A stretch of 64,000 nucleotides of DNA from NCBI RefSeq assembly GCF_900603025.1, contig NZ_LR026975.1:1550001-1614000 (forward strand), written 5' to 3'. A program made the position numbers and the translations under genes. The stretch is from Mycolicibacterium hassiacum DSM 44199 (GTDB lineage Bacteria > Actinomycetota > Actinomycetes > Mycobacteriales > Mycobacteriaceae). The notes beneath the pieces were generated by a model. It was not told the origin of the DNA. It saw only the letters and a program-made list of their open reading frames with translations, and did no database searches. Shown here one piece after another: positions 57,269-64,000 of the stretch. Within the stretch, counting starts at the first letter, position 1. The number at the start of each line of letters is the position of its first letter.

Positions 57269-58008
57269 CAGCCGGGCGAGCCGCCGCTGACCGCCAGCCC
57301 GACCGCGGTCAGCGTCGTGGTCAGCTCGATCACCGCGCCCAGGACGTCCCCGGTGACCCCGCCGAACCGGCGCACACAGTGCGCGGTGAACGCCGCACCG
57401 CAGGCCAGCGCGACGACCACCACCAGTGGGCCCTGCCAGGGCCGCGGCCCGGCCCACACCGCCAGCCCGGCCACCGCCGCCGTCCACAACAGCACCACGG
57501 CCACCGGTTGGGTGCCGGCCACCCGCGCCCCGAGCGAACTGCCCGCCGCGGCGGGCACCGATCGTCGGCACGCCAGCACCGCCGCCACCCGGCCGGTGAC
57601 CACCGCGGTGATCACCCCGACCGCACCGAGTTCGGCGAAACCGAACACCTGGGCCAAGAGCACCACCGTCAGGGCGGCCACCCCGAACGGCCCGGCCGAG
57701 CCGTCGCGCATCACCTCCAGCGCCCGGGCGGGTGGTCCGTAACAACCCAACCCGTCGGCGGTGTCGGCCAGCCCGTCGGCGTGCAGGCCCCGGGTGGCCA
57801 GCAGCAGCACCGCCACCGCGAACACCCCGCCCAATGGATGCCCCGGCCCGAAGGCCCGGCTCGCGGCCCACAACGCCGCGCCGGCCAACGCTCCCAGCGC
57901 GACTCCGACCACGGGAAACGCGGTCAAGGCACCGCGTCCCACCGGTGTGCTCGACCGCACCGGCGCCACCGTGCCGAACGCGAACGCCGCGGCGATCGAA
58001 CCGATCAC
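57268..58008 (-). CDS. cobS: Adenosylcobinamide-GDP ribazoletransferase (cobalamin synthase)
   Basis: This membrane enzyme joins adenosylcobinamide-GDP with alpha-ribazole (phosphate) in the last part of cobalamin synthesis. The 246-residue protein is strongly hydrophobic and has the family motif [20 protein letters not shown] with its aspartates (about residue 73 onward), then [18 protein letters not shown] and the C-terminal [23 protein letters not shown] 58008 overlaps the cobT stop by 4 bp, so the order cobU-cobT-cobS is one operon. Confidence 0.94.
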   Translation of the reverse strand: MIGSIAAAFAFGTVAPVRSSTPVGRGALTAFPVVGVALGALAGAALWAASRAFGPGHPLGGVFAVAVLLLATRGLHADGLADTADGLGCYGPPARALEVMRDGSAGPFGVAALTVVLLAQVFGFAELGAVGVITAVVTGRVAAVLACRRSVPAAAGSSLGARVAGTQPVAVVLLWTAAVAGLAVWAGPRPWQGPLVVVVALACGAAFTAHCVRRFGGVTGDVLGAVIELTTTLTAVGLAVSGGSPG

Positions 58009-59072
58009 GGCCCGTCCGGTACGCCGTCGGTGCCGGTCGAGATGCCGGCCTCGGCGAAGGTGGCCATCGACGTCAGCACCGCAACCGCGGCCCGCACCAG
58101 CGGCAGCGCGACCGCCGCGCCGGTGCCCTCGCCCAGCCGCAGCCCCAGATCGAACAGCGGCTGCAGCTCCAGCTGCTCCAGCGCCGCCTGATGGGCCGGT
58201 TCGGTGGAGCGGTGCGCGGCCTGCCACCACTGCCGCGCCCCCGGCGCGAGGCGCTCGGCCACCAGTGCCGCGGCGGTCGTCACCAACCCGTCGAGCAGCA
58301 GCGGGGTGCGCCGCACCGCCGCCTGCGCGCAGAAGCCGGCCATCGCGGCCAGATCCGCACCTCCGCAGATGCGCAGCAGCGCGACCGGATCCGAGCGGTC
58401 GTGGCGGGTGCGGTACAGCGCGTCGCGGACCGCGGCGGTCTTGCGGGCCCAGCCGGCGTCATCGACGCCGGTGCCCCGCCCGATCAGCGCGACCGGTTCG
58501 ATGTTCGTCAGGGCGGCTACCAAAGTCGTTGCGGGCGTGGTGTTTCCGATGCCCATATCGCCGGCGATCAGCAGGTCGGCGCCGGTGTCCACCTCTTCGT
58601 CGGCGATCCGCCGTCCGGCCTCGAGTGCGGCGTGGACCTCCTCGTCGCTCAACGCGTCCTCGACGGCGATGTTGCCGCTGCCGCGGCGCACCTTGTAGGC
58701 GCCGATCGCCGGCGACAGCGGTGTATCGGTGTCGACCGCGATGTCGACCACCCGCACCCCGGCGCCGGCGAGATCGGCCAGCACGTTGATCGCCGCTCCG
58801 CCGGCGTCGAAGTTCGCGACCATCTGCGCGGTCACCTCGGCCGGATAGGCCGACACCCCCGCCCCGGCGACGCCGTGGTCACCGGCGAACACCACCACCC
58901 GCGCCCGGTCGAACTGCCGCGGCGGGCACCGGCCCTGGCAGGCGGCCACCCAGGCGGACAACTCCTCGAGCCGGCCCAGCGACCCGGGCGGTTTGGTCAG
59001 TTGTCGCTGCCGGGCGCGGGCGGCCGCCGCGGCCTCGTGGTCAGGCGGTTCGATCGGCGGGAACAGGCTCAC
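58005..59072 (-). CDS. cobT: Nicotinate-nucleotide:dimethylbenzimidazole phosphoribosyltransferase
   Basis: It makes alpha-ribazole phosphate for the lower ligand of cobalamin. The 355-residue protein begins (V)[20 protein letters not shown] and has [20 protein letters not shown], the family core [20 protein letters not shown] and the [19 protein letters not shown] block. The active-site Glu near the C-terminus is in [20 protein letters not shown] 59072 overlaps the cobU stop by 4 bp. Confidence 0.94.
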   Translation of the reverse strand: MSLFPPIEPPDHEAAAAARARQRQLTKPPGSLGRLEELSAWVAACQGRCPPRQFDRARVVVFAGDHGVAGAGVSAYPAEVTAQMVANFDAGGAAINVLADLAGAGVRVVDIAVDTDTPLSPAIGAYKVRRGSGNIAVEDALSDEEVHAALEAGRRIADEEVDTGADLLIAGDMGIGNTTPATTLVAALTNIEPVALIGRGTGVDDAGWARKTAAVRDALYRTRHDRSDPVALLRICGGADLAAMAGFCAQAAVRRTPLLLDGLVTTAAALVAERLAPGARQWWQAAHRSTEPAHQAALEQLELQPLFDLGLRLGEGTGAAVALPLVRAAVAVLTSMATFAEAGISTGTDGVPDGP

Positions 59073-59602
59073 CGCTGCGGTCCTTTGACCGTGATCGGCT
59101 GGCCGGCCACGACGAGGGTCACCTGCTCGCACACCGCGGCCAGCCGCTGGTTGAGCGCGCCGAGCTCGTCGGCGAACCGGCGCCCCGCCGCGGTGGCCGG
59201 CACCACGCTCAACCCGACCTCGGGGCTCACCAGCACCAGCGGGGCGCTGAACCCGCGGACCGCCTCGACGAGGTCGTCGACCTCGGCGGACACCGACCCG
59301 CTCTCGAACGCGCCGGTGCGCTCCATCGCCGCGGTCAGCCATCCGCCGACGTCGTCGATCAGGGTGGGGGCGGCAACCGTGCGCAGCTGCGCGGCGATGT
59401 CGGTGGTTTCGACGGTCCGCCAGTGACTCGGCCGACGGGCGCGGTGCGCGGCGATGCGGGCCGACCACTCGGCGTCGCCGCGGCGCACGGCTCCGGTGGC
59501 CACGTAGTGCACCGGCTCGGTCGCGCCGGCGTGTTCGGCGATCGCCGACTCCGCCCACCGCGACTTGCCCGATCGGATACCGCCGAGCACCAGCGTGCGC
59601 AC
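59069..59602 (-). CDS. cobU: Adenosylcobinamide kinase/guanylyltransferase
   Basis: It phosphorylates adenosylcobinamide and then attaches GMP, feeding CobS. The 177-residue protein starts (V)[20 protein letters not shown] with the P-loop, then has [20 protein letters not shown] with the guanylylated-His region ([11 protein letters not shown]), and [20 protein letters not shown] near the C-terminus. In M. tuberculosis cobU is elsewhere (Rv0254c), so finding it here before cobT is a local difference. It follows the DUF3043 gene after 5 bp. Confidence 0.92.
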   Translation of the reverse strand: MRTLVLGGIRSGKSRWAESAIAEHAGATEPVHYVATGAVRRGDAEWSARIAAHRARRPSHWRTVETTDIAAQLRTVAAPTLIDDVGGWLTAAMERTGAFESGSVSAEVDDLVEAVRGFSAPLVLVSPEVGLSVVPATAAGRRFADELGALNQRLAAVCEQVTLVVAGQPITVKGPQR

Positions 59603-59607
59603 CGTGC

Positions 59608-60336
59608 TCAGGTGACCTTGTCGCCCGGCTTGACCTGCGGACGCGGCGCGCGCATCCGGCGCATCTGCGACGCCCGGCTGGCCGCGTAAAAGCCCAGCCG
59701 CCAACCGCTTTCGGTGTTGTCCGGGAACTTCTCGGCCACCATGCGGGTCACCTTGCGGCCCAGCAGGAACCCGTCGATGACCATGATGACCACGAGCAGC
59801 AGCATCGCGGTCGACACGGCCTGCTGCACCTGGAGGCTGGGCACCCCCAGCATCACGAAGATCATGAACAGCGCCGCCGGCATGAACAGCCCCAGCAGGC
59901 GGCGCCGCGAGTCGACCACATCGCGGACGTAGCGGCGCACCGGGCCCTTGTCGCGGGGCAGCAGGTAGGCCTCTTCGCCGGCCATCATGCGCTCGCGGCG
60001 CTCGGCCATCTCGGCGCGCCGGCGCGCCCGCTCGGCCTTGCGCTCCTCCTTGGTCATCGACTTGCGCAGTTCCTTGCGCCGGCGCCGCGCCTCGGCGGCG
60101 GTCATCGGCGCGGGGGCCACCGGGCCGCGTCGGCGCTCGGCCTCCTTGCGCTTGGGTGTGGGCCGGCCCTTGGGCGGGGTGGTGCGGGACCTGCCGCGCC
60201 GCCGCGCGTCGGCGCTGTCGGACCCGCCGTCGGGCCCGTCGCCGGACCCGTTGTGGATGGCGACGTCGGTGGTGCCGGCGTCGTCGGAATCCCGAGGATC
60301 CTGCCCGTTGTGTTTCTTGCGGCCCAGCAGCTTCAC
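59608..60336 (-). CDS. DUF3043 family membrane protein (Rv2206-like)
   Basis: The 242-residue protein begins (V)[20 protein letters not shown]. The first 120 residues are charged and low in complexity, with a basic coiled-coil stretch ([20 protein letters not shown]). Two membrane helices follow ([20 protein letters not shown] and [20 protein letters not shown]) and a basic C-terminal tail ([16 protein letters not shown]). No function is known to me. GTG 60336 is set by a -10 element 7 nt upstream. It heads the run toward cobU-cobT-cobS, and it is divergent from the erpA-like gene. Confidence 0.85.
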   Translation of the reverse strand: MKLLGRKKHNGQDPRDSDDAGTTDVAIHNGSGDGPDGGSDSADARRRGRSRTTPPKGRPTPKRKEAERRRGPVAPAPMTAAEARRRRKELRKSMTKEERKAERARRRAEMAERRERMMAGEEAYLLPRDKGPVRRYVRDVVDSRRRLLGLFMPAALFMIFVMLGVPSLQVQQAVSTAMLLLVVIMVIDGFLLGRKVTRMVAEKFPDNTESGWRLGFYAASRASQMRRMRAPRPQVKPGDKVT

Positions 60337-60343
60337 GACTGCC

Positions 60344-60349
60344 AGGTTA
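60344..60349 (-). promoter_or_regulatory. -10 element for the DUF3043-cobUTS transcript
   Basis: The minus strand reads TAACCT, 7 nt before GTG 60336. It may serve the whole DUF3043-cobU-cobT-cobS run, since the gaps are -4 to +5 bp. Confidence 0.5.
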
Positions 60350-60481
60350 CTTCCGTGAGGTGCACCACCCCTGCCCGGCATCGCCGACCCGGTTATTCGG
60401 ACCGAGTCGGGAATAGTGCCGCGACGGGGTACCGTTGTGGTAGTACGCCGCACATCGGATGAGGCTCATCAGGAGACGTTA

Positions 60482-60844
60482 ATGACAGTTCAGGACAATT
60501 CCGCCGCCGGGACCGCCACCCACGGTGTGATCCTGACCGAGGCCGCCGCCGCCAAGGCCAAGGCGCTGCTGGAGCAGGAGGGTCGTGACGATCTGACCTT
60601 GCGCATCGCGGTACAGCCGGGTGGCTGCGCCGGACTGCGCTACAACCTGTTCTTCGACGACCGGACCCTCGACGGGGACCTGGTCCGCGACTTCGGCGGC
60701 ATCTCGCTGACCGTCGACCGGATGAGCGCCCCGTACCTGGAGGGCGCCACCATCGACTTCGTGGACACGATCGAGAAGCAGGGCTTCACGATCGACAACC
60801 CGAACGCGACCGGTTCCTGCGCCTGCGGCGACTCGTTCAACTGA
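60482..60844 (+). CDS. erpA: A-type iron-sulfur cluster carrier/insertion protein (ErpA-like, Rv2204c)
   Basis: It receives Fe-S clusters from the SUF system and delivers them to target proteins. The 120-residue protein has the HesB/IscA core with the three cluster cysteines Cys49 (QPGGCAGLRY), Cys113 and Cys115 (GSCACGDSF). ATG 60482 has an AGGAG site at a good distance. In M. tuberculosis a glycerate kinase gene (Rv2205c) lies between this gene and Rv2206; it is missing here. LipA, in the same window, is one likely type of client. Confidence 0.92.
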   Translation: MTVQDNSAAGTATHGVILTEAAAAKAKALLEQEGRDDLTLRIAVQPGGCAGLRYNLFFDDRTLDGDLVRDFGGISLTVDRMSAPYLEGATIDFVDTIEKQGFTIDNPNATGSCACGDSFN

Positions 60845-60934
60845 GTCCGCCGGCATAATCGCCGACTGCACCGCCCGTCCCGTCGTCGTGACCGCTGCCA
60901 CCTCCACGAGGGGCGTCACGGCGGGGCGGGCGGA

Positions 60935-61705
60935 TCAGTATTGGCCGCCGGTACGCGGCAGGTACGAGCAGACCAGCACCTGGCCGTCCTCGTTGAGCAC
61001 CTGCGCCACGGCCTGCTGTTCGCCCGGACCGCGTCCGCCCCGGGCCCCGCGCGCCGGGTCGACCCGCATGGTGAACAGCACTTGGGCCTGCTGCGGGGAC
61101 AGGGTCACGATCTTGTCGATCGAGGTGACCTCGGCGCGACTGAACTGTTTGCGGAACGCGTCGCTGGCCAGCTGCGCCAGCGACATGTCCGAACGCCGCT
61201 CCTTGACCGCGTCGAACAGGCCGCAGAGGGTGTGCCGGGCCACGGTTTCGTCATCGCCGCTGAGCAACGCGTCCAGGTAGTTCTGGATCGCCGTCCGGGC
61301 CGACTCCTCGCTCACCGCCGCCCCCGACGCGGTGGTCCGCGTGTCGCCGAGGTTGCGGGTGATCAGCACCGCCGCGCCGGCCACCGCCGCGACCAGCACG
61401 ACGGCCCCGACGGCCGCGGCGACCAACGGCCACCGGCGCCGTTTCGGGTACGGCACCGGCGGCGGCAGCATGCCGGGATACGGCCCCGGATACGGGCCGT
61501 CGGGCCCCACCGGCCGAGCCCCGGCGAATGGCGGCCCCACGTGCTGGGAACCGGGCGGCTGCGATCCCTCCGGACCCGATTGCGGCGATTGGGACCCCTC
61601 GGGCGTGGCGTTCGCATCGCGACCGGGTTCCGCGTTCTCCGGGTAGGGGTAGATGTGCGGGTCGGCCTGTCCAGCACCGTGGTCGGGCGGGTACGGACCG
61701 GCCAT
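60935..61705 (-). CDS. Membrane protein with Pro-rich N-terminus and extracytoplasmic domain (Rv2203-like)
   Basis: The 256-residue protein has a Pro/Gly/Tyr-rich cytosolic part of about 90 residues (MAGPYPPDHGAGQADPHIYP), one membrane helix (WPLVAAAVGAVVLVAAVAGA) and an outside domain of about 140 residues that looks like a DUF4878/SnoaL-type fold (SARTAIQNYLDALLSGDDET, AQVLFTMRVDPARG). Cysteines at about 160 and 247 may form a disulfide. The layout resembles other mycobacterial Pro-rich membrane proteins. No function is known to me. It is divergent from adoK. Confidence 0.83.
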   Translation of the reverse strand: MAGPYPPDHGAGQADPHIYPYPENAEPGRDANATPEGSQSPQSGPEGSQPPGSQHVGPPFAGARPVGPDGPYPGPYPGMLPPPVPYPKRRRWPLVAAAVGAVVLVAAVAGAAVLITRNLGDTRTTASGAAVSEESARTAIQNYLDALLSGDDETVARHTLCGLFDAVKERRSDMSLAQLASDAFRKQFSRAEVTSIDKIVTLSPQQAQVLFTMRVDPARGARGGRGPGEQQAVAQVLNEDGQVLVCSYLPRTGGQY

Positions 61706-61842
61706 GTAGTTTCTCCCCGAAACGTGTGTCGGAATCGGCTTGTTTACAGTGACCCAGCGGACACTCTCCAGGCAGGTTATCGCAACCGTTGGCGCTGTTC
61801 CGCTCGGTAAGGTTTTATGCAGGCCAGATATCTGAAGGGTGA

Positions 61843-62823
<981 letters not shown>

Positions 62824-62897
62824 ATCGGTTCGCCGCCATCGGTTTCGTACTGCCGGTCCGGCCCGGCGACGGGCACCGCGGTTACAGCCGCACGCCG

Positions 62898-64000
62898 CTA
62901 CAGCTGCACCGGATAGCTGGGCTCGCGGATCTGCGGGGTGACGCTGCCCTCGATGAAGATGGCGTGCCAGAGCATGAAGATCAGCACCGTCCACAGCCGG
63001 CGGCTGTGATCGCCGGCGCCGGTGCGGTGCTCGTCGAGCATGCGGGTGACGGTGGCGGTGTCGATGAGCCGATCGGCCTGGGAGGCCGCCACCAGGTCGT
63101 AGGCCCAGTCCAGCAGGGGTCCGCTGGCGCGCAGCCAGTGCCGGAGCGGCACCGGGAAGCCGAGCTTGGGCCGGTTGAGGACATGCGGCGGCACGATCGA
63201 CTCCAGCGCGCGACGCAGCGCGTACTTCGTCGTCGACCGGGTGATCTTCTGGTCCACCGGCAGCCGCGACGCCACCGCGAACACCTCGGGATCGAGGAAG
63301 GGCACCCGCAGCTCCAGTGAGTTGGCCATGGTCATCTTGTCGGCCTTGACCAGGATGTCGCCGCGCAGCCAGGTGAACAGGTCGAGGTGTTGCATCCGGG
63401 CCACCGGGTCCCAGCCGACCGACTCGGCGTAGATCGGCGCGGTGACGTCGGTGTGCGTCCACTCCGGCCGGAAGATCCGCAGCACCGCGCGCAGCTGTTC
63501 GTCGGAGAAGCTGCGCGCGTTGCCGTAGTAGCGCTCCTCGAGCGTCAACGATCCCCGGTGTAGCAGGCTCTTGCCGCGCATTCCCTCCGGCAACGGCCGC
63601 GACACCCGGCCCAACGAGCGTCGCACCCGCCGCGGCAGATAGTCGAACGGCTTGAGCGACAACGGTTCCCGGTAGATCGTGTACCCGCCGAACAGCTCGT
63701 CGGAACCCTCGCCGGACAGCACCACCTTGACGTGTTTGCGTGCCTCGCGGGCGATGAAGAACAGCGGGACCAGCGCCGGGTCGGCGACGGGCTCGTCGAG
63801 ATACCAGACGATCTCGGGCAGGGCGGCGACGAACTCCTCCTGACCGACCACCTTGGCGACGTGCCGGGCGCCGATCGCCTCGGCCGAGGCGACCGCGACG
63901 TCGATCTCGGAGAACCCTTCACGCTCGAAACCGGTGGTGAAGGTGATCAGCTTCGGGTTGTGGCGCATCGCCAGCGCGGCGATCGCGGTCGAGTCGATGC
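62898..64000 (-). CDS. asnB: Asparagine synthase (glutamine-hydrolysing), C-terminal part (partial)
   Basis: It forms asparagine, or a related amide, from aspartate, ATP and glutamine. Only the last 367 codons are inside the window; the N-terminal glutaminase domain lies beyond base 64000. The synthetase domain starts with the end of the ATP-pyrophosphatase loop (IDSTAIAALAMRHN), and then has VVLSGEGSDELFGGYTIYRE and TKYALRRALESIVPPHVLNR. It ends SYPVQL. In M. tuberculosis the gene (Rv2201) next to adoK is asnB. Confidence 0.93.
   Translation of the reverse strand, partial: IDSTAIAALAMRHNPKLITFTTGFEREGFSEIDVAVASAEAIGARHVAKVVGQEEFVAALPEIVWYLDEPVADPALVPLFFIAREARKHVKVVLSGEGSDELFGGYTIYREPLSLKPFDYLPRRVRRSLGRVSRPLPEGMRGKSLLHRGSLTLEERYYGNARSFSDEQLRAVLRIFRPEWTHTDVTAPIYAESVGWDPVARMQHLDLFTWLRGDILVKADKMTMANSLELRVPFLDPEVFAVASRLPVDQKITRSTTKYALRRALESIVPPHVLNRPKLGFPVPLRHWLRASGPLLDWAYDLVAASQADRLIDTATVTRMLDEHRTGAGDHSRRLWTVLIFMLWHAIFIEGSVTPQIREPSYPVQL

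Overview
The window is 64 kb of high-GC, gene-dense actinobacterial chromosome. Gene order, protein sequences and many probably leaderless starts (a TANNNT hexamer 6-9 nt before ATG/GTG) mark it as a Mycobacterium, probably a rapid grower (Mycolicibacterium). From end to end it follows, in inverted orientation, the Mycobacterium tuberculosis segment from about Rv2250c (TetR) to Rv2201 (asnB). Rv locus names are from memory of synteny, not from a search.

Layout. 1-2.1 kb: TetR tail, glpD1, then a convergent gap with two related long palindromes around a gene remnant. 2.1-8.9 kb: the mycolic-acid FAS-II operon mabR, fabD-acpM-kasA-kasB-accD6 on the minus strand, with a MabR-type operator before fabD. 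9-13.8 kb: aceE (PDH E1), a lipoprotein, the DUF3052-ahpE pair and tRNA-Val. 13.8-15.2 kb: a metal-response operon (CmtR-like repressor, CDF exporter, DUF3703) beside the tRNA. 15.3-23.6 kb: DUF2236 oxygenase, cobD/cbiB, SURF1, ptpA-ptkA, cobC, a Nif3-like protein, a zinc-ribbon coiled coil, the RNase H/alpha-ribazole phosphatase fusion and RNase P RNA. 23.6-28 kb: an insertion-sequence island, with a complete IS21-family element (5-bp target duplication) next to an IS3-family element. The IS21 copy interrupts a possible small Cys/His-rich ORF. 28-35.9 kb: CYTH-CHAD protein, enoyl-CoA hydratase, panB, wax ester/DGAT synthase and two tandem Hip1-type exported hydrolases. 36-44 kb: the nitrogen block glnA2, glnE, a thioesterase, an F420-type oxidoreductase, DoxX and glnA1 with a GlnR-like box. 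44-52 kb: RDD protein, DUF4191 protein, lipA, lipB, an epimerase, dlaT, a small conserved protein and ephD. 52-64 kb: pepB, adenylate cyclase, gcvT, ilvE, cobS-cobT-cobU, a DUF3043 membrane protein, erpA-like, a Pro-rich membrane protein, adoK and the 3' part of asnB.

Functional links. The FAS-II genes elongate meromycolate. lipB and lipA make the lipoyl cofactor that dlaT carries, and dlaT works with aceE. gcvT also belongs to a lipoyl-dependent system. glnE modifies glnA1. Cobalamin genes occur in three places (cobD, cobC with the RNase H fusion, cobU-cobT-cobS). ptkA and ptpA are a kinase/phosphatase pair.

Most of the window is conserved core genome. The accessory or unusual parts are the palindrome pair (1.75-2.05 kb), the metal operon by the tRNA, and the IS island. 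No CRISPR array, phage or obvious defence system was seen.
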